Shown: positions 21,964 to 31,255, counted from the first letter of the stretch. The stretch: DNA of 64,000 nt from Labrys monachus (GCF_030814655.1 NZ_JAUSVK010000001.1:2251501-2315500); one strand, 5' to 3'. Numbers and translations: made by a program. The notes: generated by a model not told the origin, from the sequence alone.

Positions 21964-22911
21964 GTGGCGCATCAGTTTTGTGGAGCAGATGTTTCGAAGG
22001 CGCGTCTCGACGTGGAGATGCTGGACCCGCGTGGCGAGGTGGTGAGAGCTTCTTTCATCAACGACGCGGCGCAGATCGCCGACTTTGCGGCCTTGTGCCG
22101 GGAGCATGGCGTTGAATTGGTGGTGATGGAGGCGACCGGCGGCTATGAGCGGCTGGCCTTCCTGCTTCTGTGGGAGGCTGGCATCCCCTGTGCCCTGGCC
22201 AATGCCCGGTCGGTGCGCCGCTTCGCCGAAGCCATGGGGGTGCTGGAGAAGACCGACCGGATCGATGCGGGCATGATCCGGCGCTTCGCCGAAGTGAAGC
22301 AGATGCGGCCCGATCCGCCGCCGAGCTTGGCCCAGCAAAGCCTGACGGCGCTTGTACGCCGGCTCGGCCAGGTCACGAGCGACCTTGTGGTCCAGAAGCA
22401 GCGGCGCCAGATAACGACCGACGCCAAGGCTCTCGCCAGCCTGGACGAATTGATCGCCTTCCTCAAACGCCAGTCGCGTTCGCTGGAGGGCGAGATCGCC
22501 GGTCTGATCGACGAGGATCCCCTCTGGAGCCATCTGGGGGAGACTTTTCGGTCGGTCAAGGGCGTGGCCAATCGCTCGATCGCCCGCCTGATGGCGGACC
22601 TGCCGGAAATCGGCACCTATTCCAACCGAGCCATCGCCAAACTGGTCGGCCTTGCCCCGATCGCCAGGGAAAGCGGCGCACTCGAAGGCAAGCGCCATAT
22701 CCGCGCCGGCCGGGCTCCGGTGCGTTCGATCCTCTTCCTGGTCGCCGACATCGCCCGTCGCTACGACCCCGGCCTGAAACAATTCCACCAGAGGTTGCTG
22801 GATGCCAAGAAGCCCAAAATGGTCATCCGTATTGCCCTGGCCCGCAAACTTCTCGTCAAGCTCAACGCAAAAGCACGCGATGCGCGCATCGCTTTCGCCA
22901 ACGCAACTTGA
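21964..22911 (+). CDS. IS110-family transposase (bridge-RNA recombinase type)
   Basis: A 315-residue recombinase with a GTG start. The N-terminal RuvC-like DEDD domain has D9 (CGADVSKARLD), E56 (VVMEATGGYE), D98 and D101 (EKTDRIDAG). A coiled-coil middle leads to the C-terminal Tnp domain with GVANRSIARLMADLPEIG and LVGLAPIARESG, giving the catalytic serine S237, and RHIRAGRAPVR. These positions parallel D11, E60, D102, D105 and S241 of the IS621 recombinase as I recall them. The frame is intact, so the enzyme is probably active. The stop codon TGA overlaps the TTGACA that would act as the -35 box of the circular junction. In this subgroup the guide RNA lies upstream of the gene, as here. Confidence 0.95.
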   Translation: MAHQFCGADVSKARLDVEMLDPRGEVVRASFINDAAQIADFAALCREHGVELVVMEATGGYERLAFLLLWEAGIPCALANARSVRRFAEAMGVLEKTDRIDAGMIRRFAEVKQMRPDPPPSLAQQSLTALVRRLGQVTSDLVVQKQRRQITTDAKALASLDELIAFLKRQSRSLEGEIAGLIDEDPLWSHLGETFRSVKGVANRSIARLMADLPEIGTYSNRAIAKLVGLAPIARESGALEGKRHIRAGRAPVRSILFLVADIARRYDPGLKQFHQRLLDAKKPKMVIRIALARKLLVKLNAKARDARIAFANAT

Positions 22912-22913
22912 CA
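22908..22913 (+). promoter_or_regulatory. Right-end -35 half of a junction promoter
   Basis: TTGACA at 22908-22913, overlapping the transposase stop, would lie exactly 17 bp upstream of TATCTG (21773-21778 in the left end) when the two ends are joined through one CT. Such end-to-end promoters drive the guide RNA and transposase in excised IS110 circles. Confidence 0.6.
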
Positions 22914-22926
22914 AGCCAGATAGTCG

Positions 22927-23075
22927 CTCACCTCTATCCTCTCCCCGCTCCGCGGGGCGAGGAGACATCGGCGTCGCGACAGGATGGAGAGGCCGCCGTC
23001 TCGCAGCCCGGTGATCGAAACGCGACGCCAGCCAGCCCTTCTCCCCGCTGGCGGGGAGAAGGTGAGGATGAGGGG
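22927..23075. repeat. Intergenic palindromic repeats family 2, right of the IS110 element
   Basis: A diverged unit at 22927-22963 (CTCACC..., TCCCCGC-TCC-GCGGGG) directly abuts the right end of the element. A good unit at 23037-23075 (CCTTCTCCCCGC-TG-GCGGGGAGAAGG plus TGAGGATGAGGGG) follows. The remaining gap to pheA shows no gene. Confidence 0.7.
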
Positions 23076-23209
23076 CAGCGCAACCGGGACGAGGCAGACG
23101 GCGGCGCCGCCCGATCGTCACGGCCTGGCTTCGGTGTTGTGACCTGTTGGGTGAGGCCGGGATCTCGCGCCAGCACACGCGATCGCGCGGCGATGCGCCG
23201 CCCTCGCGG

Positions 23210-24073
23210 TCACTCCGCCGGCGGGGCGCGGACGCCGCGGACGGGATTGGCCGGATAGACGCCGACGATCCGCACCTCGGTGGAGAAGAAGCGCAGTTCG
23301 TCGATGGCGCGCCGCAGGCCCGGCTCGTCGGGATGGCCCTCGACATCGGCATAGAACTGGGTGGCGAAGAAGAAGCCGCCGACCATGTAGCTCTCGAGCT
23401 TGGTCATGTTGACGCCGTTGGTCGCAAAGCCCCCCATCGCCTTGTAGAGCGCCGCCGGCAGGTTGCGCACCGTGAAGAGCAGCGAGGTGATGCAGGGGCC
23501 GTCGCCGACGGGCGGCCATCGCGGCTCGTTCGACAGCACGATGAAGCGCGTCATGTTGTGCGTCTCGTCCTCGACGTCGGCGGCGAGGATCTCCAGCCCG
23601 TAGATCTCGGCGGCGAGCGCCGGCGCGAGGGCGGCCCTGCCCGGATCCTGCCAGTCGCGCACCAGGCGCGCCGAGCCGGCGGTGTCGCTCTCGGTGACCG
23701 GCGTCAGATGCAGCCGGCGCATGGTGTTGCGGCATTGGCCGAGCGCCTGCGGATGGCTGTGCACGGTCCGGATCGTCTGCAGACTCGCGCCGGGGATCGC
23801 CATCAACTGGTGATGGATCGGCAGGAAATATTCGCCGACGATGTGGAGGTCGGCCGTCGGCATCAGATGATGGATATCGGCGACGCGCCCGGCAACCGAA
23901 TTCTCGATCGGGATCATGGCGAGCGCGGCCTGGCCCGAGGAGACCGCGTTGAAGGCGTCCTCGAAGGTCGGGCAGGGCAGCGGCTCGGCCTCGGGAAAGA
24001 CATTGAGGCTGGCGATATGGGAATTGGCGCCGGGCTCGCCCTGGAAGGCGATCTTGAGGGGGGGCGGACTCAT
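23210..24073 (-). CDS. pheA: Prephenate dehydratase
   Basis: A 287-residue monofunctional prephenate dehydratase making phenylpyruvate for phenylalanine synthesis. It opens [15 protein letters not shown], has [51 protein letters not shown] and the catalytic Thr motif in [14 protein letters not shown]-terminal regulatory ACT domain follows ([29 protein letters not shown]), so feedback inhibition by phenylalanine is expected. No chorismate mutase domain is fused. Its start overlaps the kdsB stop by 4 nt (ATGA), so the two are translationally coupled, an arrangement common in Hyphomicrobiales. Confidence 0.97.
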   Translation of the reverse strand: MSPPPLKIAFQGEPGANSHIASLNVFPEAEPLPCPTFEDAFNAVSSGQAALAMIPIENSVAGRVADIHHLMPTADLHIVGEYFLPIHHQLMAIPGASLQTIRTVHSHPQALGQCRNTMRRLHLTPVTESDTAGSARLVRDWQDPGRAALAPALAAEIYGLEILAADVEDETHNMTRFIVLSNEPRWPPVGDGPCITSLLFTVRNLPAALYKAMGGFATNGVNMTKLESYMVGGFFFATQFYADVEGHPDEPGLRRAIDELRFFSTEVRIVGVYPANPVRGVRAPPAE

Positions 24074-24810
24074 GCGTTGCGGCTTTCCAAGAGGATCCTG
24101 GCGCGTTCCAGGTCATGGGGGGTATCGACGCCGAGCGGCACGGCCGGCACGATGGCGACGTCGATGCGCATGCCCGCTTCCAGGGCACGCAATTGCTCCA
24201 GGCGCTCGCGCTGTTCCAGCGTCGACGGCGCGAGGCCGACGAAACGGACGAGGGCCGTCCTGCGATAGGCGTAGAGGCCGATGTGATGCAGGAGCGGGCC
24301 TTCGCCCCATGGGGCGGTGGCGCGGGTGAAATAGAGGGCGCGCAGCAGGCCGGGCCCGATCGGCGTGCCCACCGCCTTGACGACGTTGGGGTCGGTCCGC
24401 TCCTCCTCCCGCGTGATCACCGCGGCGAGGGTGGCGATATCGACCGCCTCGTCGGCGAGCGGGGCGAAGACGGTCCGGATGGTTTCGGGCTCGATCGTCG
24501 GCAGGTCGCCCTGCACATTGACGACGACGTCGTGCCGCGCCTGCGGATCGAGCGCGAGCAGCGCCTCATAGATGCGGTCGGAGCCGGACGGATGGTCGGC
24601 GCGCGTCATCACCGCCTCGCCGCCGGCGGCGCGCACCGCCGCGGCGACTTCAGGCGCGTCGGTGGCGACGGCGACGCGGCCGAGGCGCGATTCGCAGGCG
24701 CGGCGCCAGACATGGACGATCATCGCCTCCCCGGCGATGGGAGCGAGCGGCTTGCCCGGCAGGCGCGTGGAGGCCATGCGCGCGGGAATGAGGATGAGCG
24801 GATTGGACAA
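24070..24810 (-). CDS. kdsB: 3-deoxy-manno-octulosonate cytidylyltransferase
   Basis: A 246-residue CMP-Kdo synthetase that activates Kdo for lipid A-core assembly. It begins [19 protein letters not shown], with [29 protein letters not shown] (metal-binding Asp) and [10 protein letters not shown]. All are classical KdsB motifs. It is the first gene of a two-gene unit with pheA. The region upstream to cycM (24811-25033) is shared by divergent promoters and has no clear further gene. Confidence 0.97.
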   Translation of the reverse strand: MSNPLILIPARMASTRLPGKPLAPIAGEAMIVHVWRRACESRLGRVAVATDAPEVAAAVRAAGGEAVMTRADHPSGSDRIYEALLALDPQARHDVVVNVQGDLPTIEPETIRTVFAPLADEAVDIATLAAVITREEERTDPNVVKAVGTPIGPGLLRALYFTRATAPWGEGPLLHHIGLYAYRRTALVRFVGLAPSTLEQRERLEQLRALEAGMRIDVAIVPAVPLGVDTPHDLERARILLESRNA

Positions 24811-25033
24811 GGCGGACCATGGTGAGAAGCCGCGCGAAACGCGGCGAGAGTGGGGCGGCGAAAAGTAGCAAGCGCGCGCGATTTATACGAGTTGCAAACA
24901 ACGGGTCAAACCGGATAGACGAGCCGATGAGGTTTGTCGCTTGACACAAGCGGTGGCCCGCGTCTGTCTGGCGCAGGGATCGGCGGGCTCCCAGGGGCTG
25001 CCGTGCCAAGGTTTGTCATATTTGGAGCCGGGG

Positions 25034-25591
25034 ATGAGCTCGTCGTCATCGTTTGAACTGAACAAGATTGCCGGCGCGGTCCTCGGCACGCTGACCCTCA
25101 CCGTCGCGCTGGGCATCTTCTCCGAGATCATCTTCGAACAGCCCAAGCCGGCCAAGCAGGGCTATGAGCTGGCCGAGGCGACGCCGACCAACACGAGCAC
25201 TGCGGCTGCCGCTCCCCAGGATCCGCCGCTGGCCGAAGTCCTCGCCAAGGCGTCGGCCGAGCGCGGCGCCGCGATCTTCAAGCGGTGCGGCGCCTGCCAT
25301 ACCGACGACAAGGGCGGCAAGAACGGCGTCGGCCCCAACCTCTACGGCGTGATCGGCGGCCCGAAGGGGCACAAGAGCGACTTCGCCTATTCGGACGCCG
25401 TGAAGGCCCTGCACGACAAGGGCGAGACCTGGACCCCGGATGATTTCTACCACTTCATCAAGTCCCCGCAGGCCTTCATCAAGGGCACCAAGATGACCTT
25501 CGTCGGCCTGCCGAAGCCGCAGGATCGCGCCGACGTGCTGACCTATCTGAACTCGCAGAGCGACAAGCCCGTCGACCTGCCGAAGTCCTGA
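25034..25591 (+). CDS. cycM: Membrane-anchored c-type cytochrome CycM (c552 type)
   Basis: A 185-residue cytochrome c. The N-terminus MSSSSSFELNKIAGAV is followed by one hydrophobic segment (residues about 12-30) that acts as uncleaved anchor, an Ala/Pro linker, and a class I cytochrome domain with haem motif CGACH (KRCGACHTDD) and KGTKMTF, which gives the axial methionine. In rhizobia CycM passes electrons from the bc1 complex to the aa3 oxidase. The ATG at 25034 is preceded by GGAG; an earlier in-frame start lacks family similarity. It is divergent from kdsB and followed by a terminator. Confidence 0.95.
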   Translation: MSSSSSFELNKIAGAVLGTLTLTVALGIFSEIIFEQPKPAKQGYELAEATPTNTSTAAAAPQDPPLAEVLAKASAERGAAIFKRCGACHTDDKGGKNGVGPNLYGVIGGPKGHKSDFAYSDAVKALHDKGETWTPDDFYHFIKSPQAFIKGTKMTFVGLPKPQDRADVLTYLNSQSDKPVDLPKS

Positions 25592-25620
25592 TCCCTCGTT
25601 TTTTGTAGCGCCGCCGTCGG

Positions 25621-25644
25621 AGCCGGGCCTTGCGCCCGGCTTTT
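25621..25644 (+). terminator. Intrinsic terminator of cycM
   Basis: AGCCGGGC (25621-25628), loop CTTGC, GCCCGGCT (25634-25641), then TTTCTCT. It begins 29 bp after the stop codon. Confidence 0.88.
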
Positions 25645-25821
25645 CTCTGTTAGGTTCCCCACTCGACGGAAATTCGGGGGCCGACGGAACCGGCGGCTCC
25701 CTCGCTCGTTTCCTTTGCCGGGTGCCTTCGCGCCGAGGCGGCCTCGCCCGGCGCCGCGGCGGTGGGATGACCGGGCGGATGACCCGCGCCCGCATTCCTC
25801 TCCGGCAGAAGGGAACGGGCC

Positions 25822-26412
25822 ATGCGCGCGGTCGCTTCCGACGTCATCGATCATCTGGCTGGCATCGATCCCGGCTCCCGTCTCGACGGGATTCGCGGCC
25901 GGGCTCCGCAGATACGCGGTGACGCGCAGCAACGCCATCGCGCGCTGTTCCAGTGCGATGACGAGGCGGGCGTGACAAGACAGGAGCGCCATGTCGTCGC
26001 CGCCTTCGTCGCCGGCCTGCACCGCGAGCCCTCGATCGTGCAGTTCTACGGCCGCGGCATGGCGGATCCGGACGGGCGGCTGGCCCGCCTCCTGTCCGAG
26101 GAGGTCTTTTGCGGCGCCGCGCGGGGGCCCTATGGCCGCTCCGCCGTCCCGCCCGGTGCCAAGGGTGGGGAAGGCATGCGCTATCGTGTCCTGGATGCGC
26201 ACCGGCCGGTCCTCGGCCGGCGGCTGGCGGCGGCGTTGGAGCATGCCCATCTGCTGGTGTTCCACCCCGGCGACGCCGGGCGCGCCGATCTCCGTGCGCT
26301 GGAGGATGCCGGCTGGCCGCCGGAAGGCATCGTGACCCTGTCGCAGCTCGTCGCCTTCCTCGTCTTTCAGATCCGCGCCGTGGCCGGCCTGCGCGTTCTC
26401 GATGTGGCCTGA
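25822..26412 (+). CDS. CMD domain protein (Avi_7170-like)
   Basis: A 196-residue protein of the carboxymuconolactone decarboxylase (CMD/AhpD) fold group. Features recalled from the Avi_7170 family: DVIDHLAGIDPGS near the start, HVVAAFVAGLH, GPYGRSAVPPG, RRLAAALEHAHLLVFHPGDA and VTLSQLVAFLVFQIRAVAGLR at the C-terminus. It lacks the CxxC of AhpD, so peroxidase activity by itself is doubtful. The function is not known. It precedes, by 39 bp, a second AhpD-like protein that does carry CxxC, and the two often go together. The family assignment rests on memory of the motifs. Confidence 0.8.
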   Translation: MRAVASDVIDHLAGIDPGSRLDGIRGRAPQIRGDAQQRHRALFQCDDEAGVTRQERHVVAAFVAGLHREPSIVQFYGRGMADPDGRLARLLSEEVFCGAARGPYGRSAVPPGAKGGEGMRYRVLDAHRPVLGRRLAAALEHAHLLVFHPGDAGRADLRALEDAGWPPEGIVTLSQLVAFLVFQIRAVAGLRVLDVA

Positions 26413-26451
26413 CCCGGCAGCCGCCCGCCCAATGCGGGCAGGAAGATCGCC

Positions 26452-27033
26452 ATGACCGCCGCTCCGCCCCTCCCTCATTGCCTCGACGGTCCCGCCGCCT
26501 TCGCCCTGGAAGCACCGGCGTGGCTGGGCTGGCTCGAATGCGCTCCGCCGAGCCGCGAGCTTCTCGGCGAGGGCGTCCCGTCCGGCTCGGATGCGGCCTG
26601 CTCGCGGGAGGATGGCGTGCGTCGGGTCGAGCAGGCGCTTTGCGCCGCCGTCGCGTCCCGCTTCAACGGCTGCTTCTTCTGCGCCTCCGTCCACGCACGC
26701 ACCGTTTCGCAGGCCTGCGGCCGGACGGGCGACATGCAGCGCCTCCTCGACCAGGGCACCGCTGCCGATCTCGGCCCGCGCTGGAACGCCATCGCCGCCG
26801 CATCGGCGGCTCTGTCCGCCACGCCGAGCCAGTTCGGGGCCGGGCATGTCCGCGAACTGCGCCGCGTCGGGCTGGACGATGACGCCATCGCGGCGATGAT
26901 CAACGCCGTCGCGCTGTGCAACGGCGTCAATCGCCTGACGTTGTCGCTGGGCGAGCCGGCAGGGTCCGGCACCGGCCGCGACGGCGGACGTCCGGCCGCG
27001 AACCGGAATGCGGAATGCCAGACCTCCTCGTAG
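26452..27033 (+). CDS. Alkylhydroperoxidase-domain protein (Avi_7169-like)
   Basis: A 193-residue CMD/AhpD-like protein. The segment EQALCAAVASRFNGCFFCASVHA contains the redox CxxC (CFFC) followed three residues later by His, the arrangement of the AhpD active site. The helix FGAGHVRELRRVGLDDDAIAAMINAVALCNGVNRL follows. It would use the two cysteines for peroxide reduction or as an electron carrier. It forms a unit with the CMD protein upstream. Its 3' end is convergent with the semialdehyde dehydrogenase gene 23 bp away. The last 30 residues are Gly/Arg-rich and probably disordered. Substrate unknown. Confidence 0.8.
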   Translation: MTAAPPLPHCLDGPAAFALEAPAWLGWLECAPPSRELLGEGVPSGSDAACSREDGVRRVEQALCAAVASRFNGCFFCASVHARTVSQACGRTGDMQRLLDQGTAADLGPRWNAIAAASAALSATPSQFGAGHVRELRRVGLDDDAIAAMINAVALCNGVNRLTLSLGEPAGSGTGRDGGRPAANRNAECQTSS

Positions 27034-27056
27034 AGCGGGGAGGCGTGCGCGGTGCC

Positions 27057-28493
27057 TCAGGCCAGCGCCGCGTGGGTGACGAATTTCGTCGTCAGATAGG
27101 CTTCCATCGCTTCCAGGCCGCCTTCGGAGCCGTAGCCGCTGTCCTTGACGCCGCCGAACGGCACTTCGGGCAAGGCGAGGCCGAGATGGTTGATCGTCAG
27201 CATGCCCGTCTCGATGCCGGCGGACAGCGTCGCCACGTTCCGGGACGCGCGCGAGAAGGCATAGGCCGCGAGGCCGAAGGGCAGGCGGTTGGCTTCCGCC
27301 ACCGCCTCGTCGAGATCGTGGAAGGACGTCATCAGCGCGACCGGCCCGAACGGCTCCTCGTTCATGATGCGCATGTCGCGGGTCACGCCGGTCAGGACGG
27401 TCGGTTCCAGGAAATTGCCGGTATTGCCGACGCGGCTGCCGCCGGTGGCGACGCTCGCCCCCTTCTGCTGCGCATCGGCGATGAGGCTGCCCAGCGCATC
27501 CAGGCGGCGGGAATTGACGACCGGGCCCATGCGGGTGGCCGGATCGAGGCCGTCGCCGACCTGGATGGCGCGCGCGTGCTGGACGAAGCGGTCCACGAAC
27601 GCATCCATCACCTTTTCCTGTACGAGGAAGCGGGTCGGCGAGACGCAGACCTGCCCGGCATTGCGGAACTTCGAGGCGGACAGGAGCGTGCTCGCGGCTT
27701 CGATGTCGGCATCGTCGCAGATGATCGCGGGCGCATGGCCGCCGAGTTCCATCGTCACCCGCTTCATGTGGCGGCCGGCGAGCGCGGCGAGATGCTTGCC
27801 CACCGGCACCGATCCGGTGAACGATACCTTACGGATCGTCGGATGCGGGACGAGATGCTCCGAAATCTCGGCAGGCGTTCCGAAGACGAGGTTGAGGACG
27901 CCCGCCGGCACGCCCGCTTCGACCAGCGCCGCGGCCAGCGCCGCCGCCGAGGCCGGGGTTTCCTCCGACGCCTTGACGATGATCGAGCAGCCGGCGGCGA
28001 GCGCCGCGGCGACCTTGCGCACCACCTGGCTCATGGGGAAGTTCCACGGCGTGAAGGCGGCGACCGGCCCGACCGGCTCGCGGAGCGAGAGCTGGCTGAC
28101 GCCTTCGGCCCGGGCCGGAATCACCCGCCCATAGGTCCGGCGCGCTTCCTCCGCGAACCAGTCGAGGATGTCGGCGGTGCTGAGGACCTCCATCCGGGCT
28201 TCGGCGAGGGGCTTGCCCTGCTCCATCGTCATCGCCGTCGCGATGGCCTCGAAGCGCGTCCGCACCAACTCGGCGGCGCGGCGCATGATCTTGCTGCGCT
28301 CGAAGGCCGAGATGGCGCGCCAGACCCGGAAGCCCTTCTCGGCGGCCGTCAGCGCGTCGTCGAGATCGGCGATGCCGGCATGGGCGACCGACCCGATGCG
28401 CTCATTGGTCGCGGGATTGAGGACGTCGATGGTCCGGCCGTCATGGCTCGGGCGCCAGACGCCGTCGATGAGCAGCTGCGTGTCGGAATACAT
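27057..28493 (-). CDS. NAD(P)-dependent succinate-semialdehyde dehydrogenase-like ALDH
   Basis: A 478-residue aldehyde dehydrogenase. Catalytic Cys lies in [14 protein letters not shown], the general-base Glu in [12 protein letters not shown], with [20 protein letters not shown] and [11 protein letters not shown]. Overall it is closest to the GabD/succinate-semialdehyde group, but substrate range in this group is wide. The start at 28493 ([11 protein letters not shown]) is preceded by AAGGA. It is the last gene of a unit with the thioesterase, the BKACE enzyme and the TIM-barrel protein. In that setting it may oxidise an aldehyde from quaternary amine or keto-acid breakdown. Confidence 0.88.
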   Translation of the reverse strand: MYSDTQLLIDGVWRPSHDGRTIDVLNPATNERIGSVAHAGIADLDDALTAAEKGFRVWRAISAFERSKIMRRAAELVRTRFEAIATAMTMEQGKPLAEARMEVLSTADILDWFAEEARRTYGRVIPARAEGVSQLSLREPVGPVAAFTPWNFPMSQVVRKVAAALAAGCSIIVKASEETPASAAALAAALVEAGVPAGVLNLVFGTPAEISEHLVPHPTIRKVSFTGSVPVGKHLAALAGRHMKRVTMELGGHAPAIICDDADIEAASTLLSASKFRNAGQVCVSPTRFLVQEKVMDAFVDRFVQHARAIQVGDGLDPATRMGPVVNSRRLDALGSLIADAQQKGASVATGGSRVGNTGNFLEPTVLTGVTRDMRIMNEEPFGPVALMTSFHDLDEAVAEANRLPFGLAAYAFSRASRNVATLSAGIETGMLTINHLGLALPEVPFGGVKDSGYGSEGGLEAMEAYLTTKFVTHAALA

Positions 28494-28680
28494 GGGGCAA
28501 TTCCTTGAAGGCGATGAATCGTCGGGCGCGCCGGCCGCAAGCCGGGGCTTGCAGCCGGCCGGGGGCGCATCGGTGCCCGTCGCCCGGCTCGTCACCTTGT
28601 AGACCAGACGCGCGTCTTTTGGCAGCCACACGGCGTCGGCGGGGCGCAGCACGATGTCGCCGCCGACGCGGCACGGGGCC

Positions 28681-29262
28681 TTATCGCGGGTCGGTGCCCG
28701 CGATGGCGGGCGGCCGGGCCTTCCGCAAGCCCGTCGGCACCCCAACCGTCGCCGGCACGGGCAGGACGGCATGCGCGCCGGCGATGGCGGCGATGCGCTC
28801 GGCGAGGTCCGGCGGGAACGGGGTGGAGCGCCCCTCCTTCATGTCCACATGCACCAGGATCTGCTCGGCGGTCGCCAGCGTCTGGCCGGTCGCCTCGTCG
28901 GTCATGCCGTGGAAGACGTGCAGGCGCTTGGCGTCGTGGTCGAGCAGCTGCAGCGTCAGGGCCAGGCGGTCGCCGATATGGGCCTCGCGCCGGTTGTGGA
29001 TGCGCGTCTCCACCGTATAGATCGACCGGCCGGCGGCCCGATAGGCTTCGTCGATGCCGATATAGCGGAAGAAGCAGTCGGAGGAATCGCCGAAGACCAG
29101 CAGGAAGGCGCTTTCGGTCATGTGGTCGTTATAGTCGGTCCAGGCCTCGATCACCGGCGTACGGTGCAGGGCCAGCGGCGCCGGGACCGGCTTCGACCAG
29201 TCCCAACCCGCGAAGGGCTTGCCCTCGTTCGGTGCGACGACGCGTGTCGGCCGGTCCTGCAT
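28681..29262 (-). CDS. Thioesterase, hot-dog fold (betainyl-CoA thioesterase-like)
   Basis: A 193-residue hot-dog-fold protein with the 4-hydroxybenzoyl-CoA thioesterase-like motif [21 protein letters not shown], where the Asp is the usual catalytic residue, and [14 protein letters not shown] further on. It resembles CdhB of the carnitine pathway, which hydrolyses betainyl-CoA to glycine betaine, and also the C-terminal thioesterase domain of fused carnitine dehydrogenases. It sits 13 bp after the BKACE gene. In Pseudomonas the BKACE (CdhC), thioesterase (CdhB) and dehydrogenase (CdhA) act together; the dehydrogenase is absent here. The gene name is therefore not assigned firmly. Confidence 0.82.
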   Translation of the reverse strand: MQDRPTRVVAPNEGKPFAGWDWSKPVPAPLALHRTPVIEAWTDYNDHMTESAFLLVFGDSSDCFFRYIGIDEAYRAAGRSIYTVETRIHNRREAHIGDRLALTLQLLDHDAKRLHVFHGMTDEATGQTLATAEQILVHVDMKEGRSTPFPPDLAERIAAIAGAHAVLPVPATVGVPTGLRKARPPAIAGTDPR

Positions 29263-29275
29263 CGGATGTCGAGCC

Positions 29276-30157
29276 CTATTTCTGCTTGCGGAGGCCGAGC
29301 TTTTCGCGCGCTTCGGCGGGGGTCAGGGCGCGCCCGCCCATGCGCTCGACGATTTCCTTGGCGCGGGCGGTCAGCGACCCGTTGGAGGCGGGCACGCCGC
29401 GGTCGAGCCAGATATTGTCTTCGAGGCCGACGCGCACATTGCCGCCGAGCAGCATGGCCTGCGCCACGAAGGGCATTTGCATGCGTCCGATGGCGAAGCC
29501 CGCCCAATTGGCACCCGCCGGAAGGTGGTTGCGCATGGCCAGCATGGTCTCGGTGGTGGCCTCCGCGCCCCAGGGGATGCCGAGGCAGAGCTGGAACAGC
29601 GGCGGCGCATCGATCAGGCCGCGCTTGATCAGGTCCTTGGCGAGCCAGATATGGCCGAGCTCGAAGCATTCGATCTCGGGCTTGACGCCGACCGCCTGGA
29701 TGCGCTGCGCCATGTCGCGCAGCAGGTCCGCCGTGCCCACGAACAGGCCGTCGCCGAAATTGAGCGAGCCGCAGTCGAGGGTGCAGATCTCGGGCCTGAG
29801 TTCCTCGACATGGGCGACGCGCTCGGCGGCGTTGGCGATGTCGGTGCCCGGTCCGCCGGTGCGTGGGTTCTGCGGATCGAAGAAGAAATCGCCGCCCATG
29901 CCGGCGGTGAGGTTGATCACCACGTCGACGCCGGAATCGCGGATGCGCTCGACCGCCTCGCGGTAATGTTCGAGCTTGCGCCCGGCCTTGCCGGTCTCGG
30001 GATCGCGCACGTGGAGATGGGCGATCGCCGCCCCCGCCTTGGCCGCCTCGATCGCCGAATCGGCGATCTGCTTGGGCGTGACGGGGATGGCGGGATGCCT
30101 GCCGACCGTATCGCCGGCCCCGGTGATCGCGCAGGAAATGATGATGTCGGTGTTCAC
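29276..30157 (-). CDS. Beta-keto acid cleavage enzyme (BKACE), dehydrocarnitine-cleavage-like
   Basis: A 293-residue TIM-barrel enzyme of the BKACE (formerly DUF849) family, which condenses a beta-keto acid with acetyl-CoA to give acetoacetate and a new CoA ester. It shows [22 protein letters not shown], the zinc-binding [35 protein letters not shown] and [11 protein letters not shown]. GxxxDxxF-type variants mark dehydrocarnitine cleavage enzymes, and the neighbouring thioesterase suggests the same, but acetoacetate-forming substrates vary. GTG at 30157 is chosen as start since AAGGAGAA lies 7 nt upstream. Confidence 0.87.
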   Translation of the reverse strand: MNTDIIISCAITGAGDTVGRHPAIPVTPKQIADSAIEAAKAGAAIAHLHVRDPETGKAGRKLEHYREAVERIRDSGVDVVINLTAGMGGDFFFDPQNPRTGGPGTDIANAAERVAHVEELRPEICTLDCGSLNFGDGLFVGTADLLRDMAQRIQAVGVKPEIECFELGHIWLAKDLIKRGLIDAPPLFQLCLGIPWGAEATTETMLAMRNHLPAGANWAGFAIGRMQMPFVAQAMLLGGNVRVGLEDNIWLDRGVPASNGSLTARAKEIVERMGGRALTPAEAREKLGLRKQK

Positions 30158-30220
30158 GAGCGTTCTCCTTTGCCGCGATGTTAGGGGACGGCGATGCGGC
30201 CTCGTGACCTGCCGCGACAA

Positions 30221-31123
30221 TCAGATGGCCGAATGCGACAGGCCGGCGGCGAAGGCGCGGGCGGCGTCGATCGCGGCGTGCCGGTCGCGCCAGAAGCGCA
30301 TGTTGAGCTCGTGGATGGCGATCGCCTCCGGCGGGAAGGCGCATTGCGCGGCGATCGCCGCCCATGGCACCGAGCCCCAGCCCTGGGGCAGATGGAGGTC
30401 GCCGAAGCCGAAGGCATTGGCCTCGGCGCTGGCATAGACCCAGGGCAGGTCCGGTATGCCGAAGGAATCGTGCAGGTGCAGATGCTTGGAGAAGGGAGCC
30501 AGCGCCCTGGCTTCCGCAAGGAAGTCGTAGCGATGCTGGGTGGCATGGATCAGGCCGTGGCTGAAATCGAAGGTGGCGCGCACATGGTCGTGGCCGATCG
30601 CCTCCAGTTCGCGCGCGAGGCGGGCGATGCTCGGCGTCGCGGCATAGGGGCCGAAGTCGAAGAGGTTCTCGACGCAGAGCGTCACCGCGTGCTCGGCCGC
30701 AAACTCGCCGGCGCGATGCAGGCAATCCCGCTGGCGCCCGGCCGCGTTCTCGAAATCATGCCGCTCGTCCGGCTGCATCATGCCGGCATGGATGACGAGA
30801 TGCGGGGCGCCGATGCGCGCGCAGATCTCGATGAAGGCCTTGGTCGCCTCGAGGAAGCGCGGCAGTTGGGCTTCCGGTCCCATGAAGTTGATCGACAGCG
30901 GGCCGTGGATGGTGAAGCCGTGTCCGCGTCCCTCGCAGATCGCCGCGAACTCGGCGACCCGTGCCGGCAACAGCCTGCCGGCGATCACGAGGTCATAGGC
31001 ATAAGCGGGGATCTCGACATAGCCGAGGCCGAGACCGGCCATGTCGTCGAGGGTGGCGGCGAAGTCGGAGAGGTCGGGCTGGCCTTCGCGCGCGGCGAGA
31101 CCGACTGGAATGGAAAGCGACAT
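30221..31123 (-). CDS. Xylose-isomerase-like TIM-barrel protein
   Basis: A 300-residue sugar-phosphate isomerase/epimerase-type TIM barrel (AP endonuclease 2 superfamily). Metal-site style motifs are VEIPAYA, FTIHGPLSINF, LVIHAGMM, LCVENLFDFG, ATFDFSHG and HLHDSFG. The start at 31123 gives MSLSIPVGLAARE. It is the first gene of the four-gene minus-strand operon leading to BKACE, the thioesterase and the aldehyde dehydrogenase. Its substrate cannot be deduced; in such a setting it may isomerise a hydroxy- or keto-acid intermediate. It should not be called xylose isomerase. Confidence 0.78.
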   Translation of the reverse strand: MSLSIPVGLAAREGQPDLSDFAATLDDMAGLGLGYVEIPAYAYDLVIAGRLLPARVAEFAAICEGRGHGFTIHGPLSINFMGPEAQLPRFLEATKAFIEICARIGAPHLVIHAGMMQPDERHDFENAAGRQRDCLHRAGEFAAEHAVTLCVENLFDFGPYAATPSIARLARELEAIGHDHVRATFDFSHGLIHATQHRYDFLAEARALAPFSKHLHLHDSFGIPDLPWVYASAEANAFGFGDLHLPQGWGSVPWAAIAAQCAFPPEAIAIHELNMRFWRDRHAAIDAARAFAAGLSHSAI

Positions 31124-31255
31124 GGCGGGCCTGGGAAATGAACGATGGCGGGAGGACGGCGACGCCAAGCCTTACATGATTTCCAAGCCTTGCATGATCT
31201 CAATGACGGTCACACGGGGCCGTTGGCGCCGCCTTTGCCCGTTGCGGCCGGTCCA

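Larger units (their letters stand above)
21769..22926 (+). mobile_element. IS110-family insertion sequence (IS621-like), about 1158 bp
   Basis: The element is assigned from CT at 21769 to the base before the second CT at 22927-22928. The CT is the shared core dinucleotide; no longer target duplication or terminal inverted repeat is seen, as expected for IS110. The left end reads CTTGTATCT, like the IS621 left end as I remember it. It contains a 195-bp leader, one transposase gene, and a 15-bp right end beyond the stop codon. The left flank is CGCCGCCC and the right flank CACCTCTATCC, so the joined target would read GCCCCTCACC, similar to the tail of repeat family 2. The ends are inferred from the guide matches described for the leader RNA and have not been checked against another copy. 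Confidence 0.75.
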
